Program-made: the position numbers and the translations under genes
In this document: piece after piece, positions 1 to 9,123 of the stretch
Layout: each line of letters starts with the position of its first letter
Numbering within the stretch: position 1 is the first letter of the stretch
Notes under the pieces: generated by a model
Databases searched by the model: none
What the model saw: only the letters and a program-made list of their open reading frames with translations
Told to the model about the DNA's origin: nothing
Assembly (NCBI RefSeq): GCF_900106785.1
Contig: NZ_LT629845.1
Coordinates: forward strand, 530,386 to 594,385
Direction of reading: 5' to 3'
Source: Prevotellamassilia timonensis
GTDB lineage: Bacteria > Bacteroidota > Bacteroidia > Bacteroidales > Bacteroidaceae
DNA length: 64,000 nt

Positions 1-1849
1 TTCGTATGCGTAAATCCTCGGGCCTTTCAATGTCGTTGTCCTCGCAGTGCTTTTTGATGAGTTTGCAAAATTCGGTGCCGTATCTCTTGGCCTTTCCAGC
101 TCCCACACCAGGAATGTTCTGCAACTCCTCAAGAGTTTGAGGGTAGAAGGTGGCCATGGCCTCGAGTGAATTGTCTTGGAATATGACGTAAGGTGGAATG
201 TCTTGCTCTTTCGACATCTTCTTGCGCAGATTCTTGAGCATGGTAAACAGGGCCGGGTCAACGGAAAATGCCGATTCTTCGTGCAATTCTGCTTCTGCCT
301 CCTCTTCAAAGTCGCGGTCTTCGATAATCTCGAAGGATTGCGGCTTCGTCATGAATTTGCGTCCCTTTTCGGTGATTTTCAGCACGCCATAGTTGTTGAC
401 GTCCTTGTCAAGATAGCCAGATATGAGTGCTTGCTTGATAACAGCATTCCAAATGCGTTCATCAACTTCCTCACCGCAACCGAACTCCTCGAGTTCGTCG
501 TGATGGTAATCGCTAATCTCTTCGGTGCGATTGCCGAGTAATATATCCTTAATGTAATCATCACAGAAGTTCTCTTTCGTTGCAGAGATAACTTCCAGCA
601 CTTTCAACAATTCTTTTTTAGCTTCCACTTTGTTTTTAGGGTGTAAACAGTTGTCGCAGTTGCCACAGTTGTCCTTGTCATAGGTCTCGCCAAAGTAGTG
701 TAGTAATAGTTTTCGGCGACATAACGAACTTTCAGCGTAGGCTGCGGTTTCCTTTAGGAGTTGTTTGCCAATGTCTTGTTCAGCCAAAGGCTTGCCCTCC
801 ATAAATTTCTCTAATTTTTTTAGGTCTTTTCGCGAGTAAAAAGCAATACATTTGCCTTCGCCGCCATCACGTCCGGCACGTCCGGTTTCTTGATAGTAAC
901 CCTCCAGGCTCTTCGGTATGTCGTAGTGTATGACAAACCTTACGTCGGGTTTGTCTATACCCATGCCAAAGGCGATGGTGGCCACTATGACGTTGATGCG
1001 TTCCATCAAAAAGTCGTCTTGTGTTTTTGAACGTGTGGCCGGATCCAATCCTGCATGGTAGGCTTCAGCTTTAATGTCGTTCATTCGCAACACCTCGGCC
1101 AACTCCTCTACTTTTTTGCGGCTCAGACAATATATAATGCCGCTGCGTGTGCCGCCTTGCTTGATAAACTTGATTATATTGCGGTCAATATCCTTGGTTT
1201 TAGGGCGGATTTCGTAGTAGAGGTTCGGACGGTTGAACGAACTCTTGTAGGTTATGGCATCGGTTATGCCCAAACTCTTTTTGATGTCGGTAGCCACCTT
1301 TTCGGTGGCAGTGGCAGTGAGTGCAATCACGGGTGCATTACCAATGTTGTTGATGATGGGGCGTATTTTGCGGTATTCGGGACGGAAGTCGTGCCCCCAT
1401 TCCGAGATGCAATGAGCCTCGTCAACGGCATAGAATGAAATCTTGATCGTTTTCAGAAACTCGACATAAGTTTCCTTGGTCAAGCTTTCGGGTGCCACAT
1501 AAAGCAGTTTTGTAACCCCATTTGTGATGTCATTCTTTACCTGCTCTATTTGGTTGCGGTTAAGCGATGAATTGATATAGTGGGCTATGCCGTCCTCCTG
1601 GCTCATGTGTCGGATGGCATCGACTTGGTTCTTCATCAAGGCAATAAGCGGAGATATGACTATGGCTGTGCCGTCCATGAGCAGTGACGGCAGCTGATAG
1701 CATAATGACTTGCCTCCACCTGTAGGCATAAGTACAAATACATTATGGCCTTCAAGCAGAGATTTAACAATATCCTCTTGATTGCTTTTGAATGTGTCAA
1801 AGCCGAAGTACTCCTTAAGAGCCTTTTTCAGATTATATTCTTCCTTCAT
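1..1849 (-). CDS. recQ: ATP-dependent DNA helicase RecQ (C-terminus cut by window edge)
   Basis: RecQ is a 3'-5' superfamily 2 helicase acting in recombination and replication-fork repair. About 616 codons are present; the reading frame runs off the left edge of the window. Reading from the ATG at 1849, the Walker A segment PTGGGKS lies near residue 45, the DEAH box (DEAHCISEWGHD) near residue 143, the helicase motif QETGRAGRDG follows in the second RecA-like domain, and the zinc-binding cysteines (CGNCDNC) lie near residue 395. The start of an HRDC domain (QNIPGVGAGKAKRYG) is visible close to the cut. Bacteroidota RecQ proteins are usually a little over 700 residues, so roughly the last 100 are missing. 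No in-frame ATG lies close upstream, so the start is well supported. A good -7 promoter motif lies about 90 nt upstream. Confidence 0.95.
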   Translation of the reverse strand, partial: MKEEYNLKKALKEYFGFDTFKSNQEDIVKSLLEGHNVFVLMPTGGGKSLCYQLPSLLMDGTAIVISPLIALMKNQVDAIRHMSQEDGIAHYINSSLNRNQIEQVKNDITNGVTKLLYVAPESLTKETYVEFLKTIKISFYAVDEAHCISEWGHDFRPEYRKIRPIINNIGNAPVIALTATATEKVATDIKKSLGITDAITYKSSFNRPNLYYEIRPKTKDIDRNIIKFIKQGGTRSGIIYCLSRKKVEELAEVLRMNDIKAEAYHAGLDPATRSKTQDDFLMERINVIVATIAFGMGIDKPDVRFVIHYDIPKSLEGYYQETGRAGRDGGEGKCIAFYSRKDLKKLEKFMEGKPLAEQDIGKQLLKETAAYAESSLCRRKLLLHYFGETYDKDNCGNCDNCLHPKNKVEAKKELLKVLEVISATKENFCDDYIKDILLGNRTEEISDYHHDELEEFGCGEEVDERIWNAVIKQALISGYLDKDVNNYGVLKITEKGRKFMTKPQSFEIIEDRDFEEEAEAELHEESAFSVDPALFTMLKNLRKKMSKEQDIPPYVIFQDNSLEAMATFYPQTLEELQNIPGVGAGKAKRYGTEFCKLIKKHCEDNDIERPEDLRIR

Positions 1850-1937
1850 CGCTTTCGTGGTTGCATAGAGGTTAGAAACGTGGGCGGCACGCAAGTGCTA
1901 TGTGCATTGGGGCGCGCTCTGTATCGTTTTACTTTAG

Positions 1938-1945
1938 CAAAGGTA
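1938..1945 (-). promoter_or_regulatory. Putative recQ promoter, -7 element
   Basis: The minus strand reads TACCTTTG, matching the Bacteroidota -7 consensus TAnnTTTG, with a TTG about 18 nt upstream of it. It would give a leader of about 80 nt before the recQ ATG at 1849. No gene was seen in the remaining stretch up to the palindromic element at 2214. Confidence 0.5.
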
Positions 1946-2213
1946 TAACAATTTTCTTGAAAACAATGTATACATTACTGCAATTTTCGTTGCCGGTATT
2001 TACTATCAGCACGAAGATTTTATTTTTGCCGTATTTATATGTTGTTGTGGGACAGGTGCCTGGTCCTTTTGACTTGTGGCATTATTGTATGCAAGCGTTT
2101 GCCAAAAAGGTGTGGCCATGTGGGTGCGGTGGCGGTGTGAGAAAGCAACCTCGTGTGGTGTAGTATATGCGTGCAAAGATGTTCGGGATTATGTCCCACA
2201 CGACTTTTCGTGA

Positions 2214-2632
2214 TTTTGTCTGCACTCTGCACTTTTGCTTGTATAACATTGAATATCAGCGTGTTACGGCGTGTAGACAAATCTGCACTTTGTGTGCACT
2301 ATTGTCTGCACGCTGCCCGCATCATGATTGTTGTATGCACTGTTTGCACCATGTAGGTTGCCAGACGTTTTTTGCCTGTTTGTGCAGATGTTTTTAATGG
2401 TTGTGTCACACGGGACGTACGGCATAGGGGGAGCGTGTTTCCTGTCGGAGTGACAGGTTTTTCGCTCCCCCTATGCTGGTTGCACGCTATGCCGCCACAG
2501 TAAAGCATGATAAGCATCATCAAAAAGTGCAGGCAGTGTGTAGGTAGAAAATGGGGTTGTCTACACGCACGATAGCTAATGATTATCAGTATGTTAGGTG
2601 CTATTAGTGCAGAGTGTAGACAAAATGACAAA
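2214..2632. repeat. Palindromic intergenic element, copy A
   Basis: The copy is bounded by imperfect inverted arms of about 70 bp (2214-2280 and 2557-2632), both starting from the outside with TTTTGTCTRCACTCTGCAC and ending with GTGTAGACAA. Between them are many TGCAC and GTCTGCAC words and a central hairpin: GCATAGGGGGAGCG (2422-2435) pairs with 2463-2476, enclosing a second small stem CCTGTC/GACAGG (2441-2446 and 2452-2457). Related copies lie at 21389-21836, 45262-45650 and, in a variant form, 61837-62185. Short open frames inside it are not credible genes. It lies between the recQ promoter region and the end of the ispF operon. Its function is unknown; a non-autonomous mobile element or a structured RNA are both possible. 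Confidence 0.85.
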
Positions 2633-2723
2633 TATTGTTTTTACCGGACTGCAATTAATTACAAGAGAGTTTTACGGTGACATTAGCTCGCAGTGCTCAC
2701 AAATGTGCAGATGTGCAAATATA

Positions 2724-2766
2724 GCTGACGCCGTAGCGTTACTATTTGCAACGCTACGGCGTCAGC
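2724..2766. terminator. Perfect 17-bp hairpin downstream of ispF
   Basis: GCTGACGCCGTAGCGTT (2724-2740) pairs perfectly with 2750-2766 across a 9-nt loop. It lies about 45 bp beyond the ispF stop codon and would end the leftward porU-porV-ispF transcript. There is no strong T-run, so an RNA-stabilising 3' end is as likely as classical termination. Confidence 0.6.
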
Positions 2767-2812
2767 CCATTAGCATATTAACACATTAACATATTAGCAC
2801 ATTGTTCAATGC

Positions 2813-3292
2813 TCAGACCTTTTCGATCAACACCACGGCATAAGCAGAAATGCCCTCTTCGCGACCTGTGAAGCCAAGTTTTTCGGTGGTAGTGGCTTTA
2901 ATGCTGATATCGTTTGTGCTGATGTGCATAATTGGTGACAAGCATTCTTTCATGGCCTGCACGTGTGGGTTGATTTTGGGGCGTTCTGCACATATTGTAG
3001 CATCAATGTTGCCCACTTGCCACCCCTCGGCCTTGAGTATGTTGATGGTCTGTGCCAGTAGCACTTTGCTGTCGGCACCCTTGTATGCTGGGTCGGTGTC
3101 GGGAAAGTGATAACCTATGTCGCGCAGATTGGCAGCACCAAGCAGCGCATCGCAAATGGCGTGTATCAGTACATCGGCATCGCTGTGTCCGAGCAGACCG
3201 AGGTCGTGTTCAATCTTTATGCCGCCTAACCACAGGGCGCGGCCGGGTACGAGTTTGTGTACATCGTATCCCATTCCAACTCGTATTTTCAT
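2813..3292 (-). CDS. ispF: 2-C-methyl-D-erythritol 2,4-cyclodiphosphate synthase
   Basis: IspF cyclises CDP-methylerythritol 2-phosphate to methylerythritol 2,4-cyclodiphosphate, releasing CMP, in the non-mevalonate isoprenoid pathway. The 159-residue protein has normal length. The metal-binding motif GYDVH (Asp10, His12), the segment GHSDADVLIHAICDALLGA (third metal ligand His44), DIGYHFPDTD and the C-terminal ATTTEKLGFTGREEGI substrate loop are all present. Its ATG overlaps the porV stop codon by 4 nt, so it is translationally coupled as the last gene of the leftward T9SS operon. A 17-bp hairpin follows. Confidence 0.97.
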   Translation of the reverse strand: MKIRVGMGYDVHKLVPGRALWLGGIKIEHDLGLLGHSDADVLIHAICDALLGAANLRDIGYHFPDTDPAYKGADSKVLLAQTINILKAEGWQVGNIDATICAERPKINPHVQAMKECLSPIMHISTNDISIKATTTEKLGFTGREEGISAYAVVLIEKV

Positions 3293-4494
3293 CGGCGTTT
3301 TCCAAATAAATCGCGTATGCCGTCCATGTCGAATGCCAGTGACACACGCAGGGTTTGATCGAGTGGGTTAGAGGCAGAGGTGGCAATCACATAACCGGCA
3401 TCAATAGACATTACGCTCATGCGGAAACCGGCACCGACTGTGGCGTACTTGCGGTTGCCCTGCCATTTGCTCTCGTTATGATAGCCGGCGCGCAGCGTGA
3501 ACTTGTCGTTGTAGGTGTATTCGGCACCGACGCTCCATTGTATCTCTTCCATTTCGCCCTTGAAGCCTCTTTCCGAATCGCCGAATGATGAAAATATGCC
3601 TCCGATGGAAGACTTGTTATAGTATTCGCTGTTAAGGCGCTCCTCGTAGTCCTCATTGCTTTCGTCGGCACGCTGCAATGGCATGGAGGGCACGAGCAAC
3701 TTGTTGATGTCGGCAGAGAACCCGATGCGGTTGTACTCGTTGAGCGGTATCATGTAGCTGAGACCGAGGCGCAGGTTGGTAGGTATGAAGTATGAACGGT
3801 CGTCACCATAGGATATCTTGCTACCAATGTTGTTGATGTTCAAACCCCAGGCTAACTGGCACTCGCGTTGCCCCATCATTAAGTAGGTGTTGTAGTAGAG
3901 TGCAATGTCGGCTGCAAAGGCAGAACCGCCAGTGGAGTTGTCGTCGTAGTGGCCGTTGATGTCTGAATAAATGTAGCGCAGAGCAACCGCGGCCGAGAAC
4001 TTCTCGCTAAGCATACGTGAGTAGGCCGCATCAACACTCAGTTCATACGGCTTGACGCTCATGCTTTCATCGCCTGATACCGTGAACTCGCCCAACGTAA
4101 AGTAGCGCAGCGATGCACTGAGCGCTTGATAATCGCCCAAACGCACGTAGCCGGAGGCATTGAGCAAGGCGATGCCACTGGTCAGTTTGCGCAGCCATGG
4201 GGTGTAGTTTATTGCAAATCCTGCACGTGAGATGTTGAAGGGGTACTTTGCAGGGTTCCAGTATTGTGAGTTGACGTCGGGGTCGGTTGCCGCACCCACA
4301 TCACCCATACCGCCGGCTCGGGCATCGGGGGCAATAGAGAGTGATGTGACGGCTGTGCGTACAGGGTTGAACTGGTCGCGTATTTCGTCGTCGGCTCGCA
4401 ATGTCTGTGGTAGTATGCTTGCTATCAGCAAGGCACTGCCTGCAAGCAGGTGGGCGTGCATTTTATTGCTTGGTTTGTGTGAGGTATGTCGCAT
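3289..4494 (-). CDS. porV: Type IX secretion outer-membrane protein PorV (LptO)
   Basis: PorV is an outer-membrane beta-barrel shuttle that carries T9SS cargo from the SprA translocon to the PorU sortase. The mature start carries the family segment SIAPDARAGGMGDVGAA followed by NSQYWNPAKYPF, then alternating barrel strands to the C-terminus. A signal peptide (about residues 12-34) precedes RADDE. I chose the ATG at 4494. One at 4533 would begin immediately after the porU stop and add 13 polar residues; a third at 4461 is also possible. The gene sits between porU and ispF, with its stop overlapping ispF by 4 nt. The same porU-porV adjacency is known in Porphyromonas gingivalis. Confidence 0.93.
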   Translation of the reverse strand: MRHTSHKPSNKMHAHLLAGSALLIASILPQTLRADDEIRDQFNPVRTAVTSLSIAPDARAGGMGDVGAATDPDVNSQYWNPAKYPFNISRAGFAINYTPWLRKLTSGIALLNASGYVRLGDYQALSASLRYFTLGEFTVSGDESMSVKPYELSVDAAYSRMLSEKFSAAVALRYIYSDINGHYDDNSTGGSAFAADIALYYNTYLMMGQRECQLAWGLNINNIGSKISYGDDRSYFIPTNLRLGLSYMIPLNEYNRIGFSADINKLLVPSMPLQRADESNEDYEERLNSEYYNKSSIGGIFSSFGDSERGFKGEMEEIQWSVGAEYTYNDKFTLRAGYHNESKWQGNRKYATVGAGFRMSVMSIDAGYVIATSASNPLDQTLRVSLAFDMDGIRDLFGKRR

Positions 4495-4533
4495 GTTATA
4501 GTTGTGTTGTTTGCTTGTTTGTATGTAGGCCAT

Positions 4534-7500
4534 TTATCGGATAATAAGTTTTTGGGTGTTTGTGTCCTTTCCTGATACTTTGCTGCGGTAAAGGTAAACA
4601 CCTGCGGGCAGCTTGTTGCCGGCATAATCGTTGAGTTGCCATGGTATAGACACGTTGGTTGTGCCGGCAGCGGCTTCGGTTGATTGGTGCCATACGCGGT
4701 AGCCGGCTATGCTGTACACCTCGGTTTGTACCATGTGGCTCACGCTTGGGTCGAGGTCGTTAAACGTGGTGACGAAGGTGGTTGACCTTTCGGGTGTATT
4801 GCTCGTGGCATAAACGCCGAACGCTGACTGGCCGTTTTCGATTACGTTAAATGTGAGTTGCGCAAGGGTGCTGTTGTCATTTACGTCCCACACCCGGTAG
4901 TAGACGGTGTGTTTGCCTGGTGTGAGTGCCGTTAGTGGATAGGTGAGTGTGCCGCTCATGTATGAACCTTGCTCGAAGGTGAAGTAGTCGTTGACGTTGA
5001 TGCTGTTTTTGCTTCCGTTGTCAAACCACAGTGTCATGTCGTGTCCCATGCTGCCTGTCATCATGGATATGCCGCTCGAGTCGGTAACAGTGGCATAGAG
5101 TGTGGCTTCGGTGCCAATGCGCCCTCCGTCGGGGAAGTCGGGGTTGTCGATATATATGAACACTTTGGGTGCGATGCTGTCGGTACCTTCGTTGGCAGCA
5201 CTCTTGCTGATGTTGAATTTGCTGAATTGCCCGCACAGTTCCTGTTGCTTGTCGGCACTGACTGCATAGAGCGACAAAAGCGGTGTGGCGGTGCTGAGGG
5301 GGGCACTGCGCGGTATGCTTGTCTTGATGGTGAACTGCCCGTTGTTGACAGGTACGCTGCCTTCGAACAGTATTTGGGTGTAGTCGGTGTAGGTGAGCGG
5401 TGTGACGGTGCTGCTGTTGCCCTGGCCCTTGCAGGTGATTTTTTGTATCGGGGCAAAAAGCGTGGCATAGAGTGTGCCGCTAAAGGCCGTGTCGGTTCGT
5501 TCCAAACTTGTTGCGGTGCCAATGTGACCAGTGAAACTTACCACGTTGCCAGCTTCGAGTTGGGCTATATTGCTTGTAGTGGCTGATTGGCTGTTGATGC
5601 TGTCTATCTTGACACCGGCATCGGCATACTTGAGTTCGGCAGCGGGGTCGCCAAAGTAGGCGTATTTCATTTTGTTGATGCTCCTGTCGTAGCCGATGGT
5701 GTTACCTCCGTTGCTCGACACAAGTTCGGTTTTTGTCAAGCGCAGGGCATCGCCAATGGTGTATCGCTTGCCGTTGCCGTCCTTTGCAAACAGATATTTT
5801 ATAAAGCCTTTGTTAAGCGACCGGTTGTAGTTGGCGTAGACCGAGCGCGACGCGCAAAGTACGCCAACGGCCCCCCCTTGTTGGTTGTAGATGGCATTGC
5901 GCCCCATGTCGCCATCGGATTGTTGGTCGTAGGGGGTGATTTCGCATGAAGCAAAAATCCATATAGGCAGCGCGCTGCTCACATTGCTGCTCATTTCGTC
6001 GCGATCGAGCAGAAAGTAGTTGGAAATGCGCTTTGGACTGCCGTGGCCATTGTAGTTGAATATGAGTGCACCTTGTTGCATGGCTCTTTTCAGCTTGCTT
6101 GTTGCCTCGGGGTAGGTGTTGCCCTTGGCTTCGCTCACTACGCTATAGGCATCGGGGTATATGCGACGTACCATAAAACCCTTGTCTGCCGATTGGGCTG
6201 TTTGTTGGCATACGCTTTGTGCATCGCTCATGTGGAGGTTGTTATTGCCAACATCGGCTATGGCCCACATGCGGTTTTTCCATGGGCCGACATGCTCGTT
6301 GGTGATGTATGTTATGGTTTGGTCGACCAAGATTTTTGCTTCGTCCTCGGTTGTGCAAAGGAAACGTCCCACACCGAGGTCGATCTTTTCAGACGCGATG
6401 TTGTTGCCTTCGCCGTCATCGAGCAGGGCGTAGTAGTCGTCGGTTACATAGTCGTGAATGGTGCCAATACCGTAGGCACCAACTTTGTTCTCTTCGTCGC
6501 TGCGTTCGTAGGCCAGCAAGTAGTCGTCGGGATTGTGCTTTTTCCATTCGGTTGTAATCATTCGGTTGTCGTAAGCACAATTACCGAAGAGCAAAAGGTA
6601 ACGTGGCGCGTTTGCCATGCTGTCTGCCCGGTCGTAGAGCATCTTTATGTAGCGGCGGTAGGCACTGCCATCGGGGGTGCCTGACGAGAACTCGTTGTAG
6701 ATTTGGTCGGCACGTACCACTTTGACACGCAGGCCTTGTTTGTCTCGGTGAAAATCGGCAAGCCGTTCGGCTTGGGCTGTAAGTGTGCCTGACGCGGGTA
6801 CAATAATAATGTAGTCAATGTTGCTGTCGGCATGCAAATTTTGGTTGTCGACTGAACCGACAATGGTGGGGCTGTCGTAGCTCTTTTTAATATCGACGAT
6901 AACAAAACGCGCGTTCCCTTTAGCGGCAGTTGCTTTGTAGGTGCTGCCTTCGAGTTGGCCGGGTAGTTCGGCGCATACATTTTGCGCATCGCCAATTTGC
7001 CACACGCGTGTGTTGGCATCGGCATCGCTTATGACGAAGGTGGCCGGATCTTGCGCATTGCCGCTGAATGTAGTGGTGTTGGCTACCGACAGGGCTTGCT
7101 GGTAGCTGAGATACAGGTAGTTGAGTTTGCCTGCAGCGGGTGTTTGTATCTTTAATTTGGCTTCGGTGCCAAATTGCGCTTTGAAACTGCTGTGATAGCC
7201 GCGTGCCTCTTCTCCCTCGCTTGTTGAACCGAGGTTCTGCTTGGCATATTGTTTTTGGGTGTCGGCATCTGTAATGGTGAAGTATGATGACGACCCTACT
7301 GATGCACCTGTTACATCGTACACTACCTGCACATCGCTTGTGGTGATATTGCCAGGGAGTTTTATTTTGAATGTATGTCCGCTCTGCAGGTCGTTGCTGT
7401 CGTAAAAATTACGTCCGCCGCCATACCACACACACGTTTCGTTGTTAAGGAGTGCGTGCGCTGTTACGATGCTTGTTTCAGTGGCTTGTGATGTGGCGTG

Positions 7501-8286
7501 GTCGAGTGTGCCAAATTGTAGTGGCGCATTGTCGTTGCCTTCAGCTTCAGTCAGGAAATAGTAGCTGTGTTTTGAAAAGGTGTTGTTGCTGAATTGTGTG
7601 TTGCTCTTGTATGAGGTCAGCCCCTCGGCAAAGAATAGCACGGAACCGTTTCTGCGGTACAGAGGTACCTCGTTAAGGTCGTCTATGAGCGCGTCGGTGC
7701 CCTCGAAGGGTAAGTTCTCTTGTATCAGTCGCCCGCCATAACCGTATAATTTTACTTTCGACGGGTCGGCAAATCCTGCACTTTTGAGCTGCTCGTCGGT
7801 AAGTTGGTATATGCCTTCCTTGTCCACATACATTTTAACCCATTTGCCTTTGGCCAGTACTGATTGCTTGGCGTAGCGCTCAGATTTGTATACATCAGTT
7901 GTGGCTTGGAATATGCGACGTGTAGCGCTTGATACTTTGGGACCTTGAATGGTGGGCTGCAGCGTATAGTTTTTTATAGCATACCACGCGTTGTGACGTT
8001 TTACTACGGGTATATAGGTGACATCTGCAATGACGTCGCCACGACTGATAGAACGTGTAATATGAAAGTCCACCTCATTTTGTGCTTCAAAACCTTGGGC
8101 TTGCAGTTGTTTGACTGATGCAGAGGACAACCTTTCGTATTCTGGGTATTCTAACCTGAAACTGATGGTGTCAGTCTCTAACAATTTGCCAAGGTTGAAT
8201 TGTGCCGTCTTGACGTAGTCTTGTGCATAAGCATTGGCCGAGGCTAATGATATGGTGGCTAATATGAGGTTCTTTTTTATGTTCAT
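4534..8286 (-). CDS. porU: Type IX secretion sortase PorU, C25 peptidase family
   Basis: PorU cleaves the C-terminal signal of T9SS cargo and attaches A-LPS at the cell surface. The 1250-residue length fits the family. A cleavable signal peptide ends near residue 22 (ASANAYAQ). The gingipain-like catalytic pair is visible: histidine in YNGHGSPKRISN near residue 747 and cysteine in IFASCEITPYDQ near residue 779. The last 90 residues resemble a T9SS C-terminal domain (KLPAGVYLYRSKVSG ending in QKLIIR), which PorU is known to retain. The gene lies 36 bp after the FAH-like gene and directly abuts the porV reading frame, forming a leftward operon. Confidence 0.95.
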   Translation of the reverse strand: MNIKKNLILATISLASANAYAQDYVKTAQFNLGKLLETDTISFRLEYPEYERLSSASVKQLQAQGFEAQNEVDFHITRSISRGDVIADVTYIPVVKRHNAWYAIKNYTLQPTIQGPKVSSATRRIFQATTDVYKSERYAKQSVLAKGKWVKMYVDKEGIYQLTDEQLKSAGFADPSKVKLYGYGGRLIQENLPFEGTDALIDDLNEVPLYRRNGSVLFFAEGLTSYKSNTQFSNNTFSKHSYYFLTEAEGNDNAPLQFGTLDHATSQATETSIVTAHALLNNETCVWYGGGRNFYDSNDLQSGHTFKIKLPGNITTSDVQVVYDVTGASVGSSSYFTITDADTQKQYAKQNLGSTSEGEEARGYHSSFKAQFGTEAKLKIQTPAAGKLNYLYLSYQQALSVANTTTFSGNAQDPATFVISDADANTRVWQIGDAQNVCAELPGQLEGSTYKATAAKGNARFVIVDIKKSYDSPTIVGSVDNQNLHADSNIDYIIIVPASGTLTAQAERLADFHRDKQGLRVKVVRADQIYNEFSSGTPDGSAYRRYIKMLYDRADSMANAPRYLLLFGNCAYDNRMITTEWKKHNPDDYLLAYERSDEENKVGAYGIGTIHDYVTDDYYALLDDGEGNNIASEKIDLGVGRFLCTTEDEAKILVDQTITYITNEHVGPWKNRMWAIADVGNNNLHMSDAQSVCQQTAQSADKGFMVRRIYPDAYSVVSEAKGNTYPEATSKLKRAMQQGALIFNYNGHGSPKRISNYFLLDRDEMSSNVSSALPIWIFASCEITPYDQQSDGDMGRNAIYNQQGGAVGVLCASRSVYANYNRSLNKGFIKYLFAKDGNGKRYTIGDALRLTKTELVSSNGGNTIGYDRSINKMKYAYFGDPAAELKYADAGVKIDSINSQSATTSNIAQLEAGNVVSFTGHIGTATSLERTDTAFSGTLYATLFAPIQKITCKGQGNSSTVTPLTYTDYTQILFEGSVPVNNGQFTIKTSIPRSAPLSTATPLLSLYAVSADKQQELCGQFSKFNISKSAANEGTDSIAPKVFIYIDNPDFPDGGRIGTEATLYATVTDSSGISMMTGSMGHDMTLWFDNGSKNSINVNDYFTFEQGSYMSGTLTYPLTALTPGKHTVYYRVWDVNDNSTLAQLTFNVIENGQSAFGVYATSNTPERSTTFVTTFNDLDPSVSHMVQTEVYSIAGYRVWHQSTEAAAGTTNVSIPWQLNDYAGNKLPAGVYLYRSKVSGKDTNTQKLIIR

Positions 8287-8322
8287 TGCGGTTGGGGTTC
8301 GTTGTAAAATGCAGGCATCACT

Positions 8323-8925
8323 TTATTTGATGTTGAACGCAAGTTGTGGCTGGTCGTTCAGCAAGAGGCTGACGTGGTCGTCGATGTGCACTTCTACCAG
8401 TTCTATGTTCAGCGGCATGAGTAACAAATCGCCCTGTTTCATGGTGTAGTGTTGGCTGATTTGAGCTATCTGATGATCGAATTCGTTGCACAATAGATTG
8501 CGAGTGAACATGGTGGTGTGGCTCATGTCGTTTAACACGACAGTTGCTTTAAGACTGTCTGACATGGGCATGGTTTGCTTGCCTTCGGCTACTGCAACGG
8601 CATTGTCAAAGCCAATGGCAAGATCCCAGGGCTTGTTGTTGCACTGCAATTCTTTAAGCAGGTCTTGTGCTATGAAGTGTACACCTAAGCACATTTCGTC
8701 GGCATTGTAATAACGTTGCGCAAAACGCTCGTTGATGCTGCGCCCTAAACGGTTGATGCGTGCACACACACAGAGTTGTGCCACACATTGCTGGGTGAAA
8801 TCGGGAATAAAGAATGGCCGCTTTTGAATGAGCAGTGCCGTGTCGGGTATGGTAGCAACGCCCATATCTTTATATAACGTGGCTCCGGTATTTATATTGT
8901 TTGGCAGAAATCTGAATATTTTCAT
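8323..8925 (-). CDS. Fumarylacetoacetate hydrolase (FAH) family-like protein
   Basis: A 200-residue protein starting MKIFRFLPNN. It resembles the shortened FAH-fold proteins found immediately upstream of porU in Bacteroidota (in P. gingivalis the gene before porU is annotated in this family). Segments consistent with the fold are KRPFFIPDFTQQCVAQLCVC and KPWDLAIGFDNAVAVAEG. The usual metal-binding acidic cluster is not obvious to me, so catalytic activity is uncertain. The start at 8925 is preferred over an upstream ATG at 8967, which would place the N-terminus inside the palindromic repeat. First gene of the porU-porV-ispF operon; its substrate is unknown. Confidence 0.65.
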   Translation of the reverse strand: MKIFRFLPNNINTGATLYKDMGVATIPDTALLIQKRPFFIPDFTQQCVAQLCVCARINRLGRSINERFAQRYYNADEMCLGVHFIAQDLLKELQCNNKPWDLAIGFDNAVAVAEGKQTMPMSDSLKATVVLNDMSHTTMFTRNLLCNEFDHQIAQISQHYTMKQGDLLLMPLNIELVEVHIDDHVSLLLNDQPQLAFNIK

Positions 8926-8938
8926 TAAGAGATGTTTT

Positions 8939-9123
8939 AAGTAGGTGCTCAAAATTATTTTATACAATTAGTAGATGCTATTTTCACATTGAAAGCACGT
9001 TCTCGAGGCGCATCTGTTCCCTTCAGCCTCGGTCACATAGCCCGCTATGTTCCCTCACCCGAAGGAAACATCTGCGTCCCGATAACGCACTTTCAATGTA
9101 AAAATAATTATGAACACCTACTT
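8939..9123. repeat. 185-bp imperfect palindrome (second repeat family), with -7 motif at its edge
   Basis: The left arm starts AAGTAGGTGCTCAAAATTA at 8939; the right arm ends TGAACACCTACTT at 9123. The arms pair over most of their length around a centre at ACATAGC-CC-GCTATGT (about 9034-9049), with one insertion of about 19 nt on the left (8962-8980). The right end runs into the sprA stop codon. On the minus strand the left border reads TAATTTTG (8950-8957), a -7 promoter match directed at the FAH-porU-porV-ispF operon. A shorter, decayed copy lies at 21229-21340. Confidence 0.8.

Noticed and set aside
2153..2631. Several 60-110 codon open frames within palindromic element A (and the counterparts in B, C and D)
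   Set aside because: They differ between copies, are rich in Cys/His from GC-poor repeat words, and lie inside an inverted repeat; more likely by-products of the element.
4495..4533. porV start at 4533
   Set aside because: It would add 13 polar residues before the signal peptide and begin immediately after the porU stop; the ATG at 4494 gives a better signal peptide, though this is not certain.
4969..6684. Long plus-strand frames opposite porU (205, 120 and 213 codons)
   Set aside because: They are antisense shadows of a conserved, intact gene and lack promoter or family signals.
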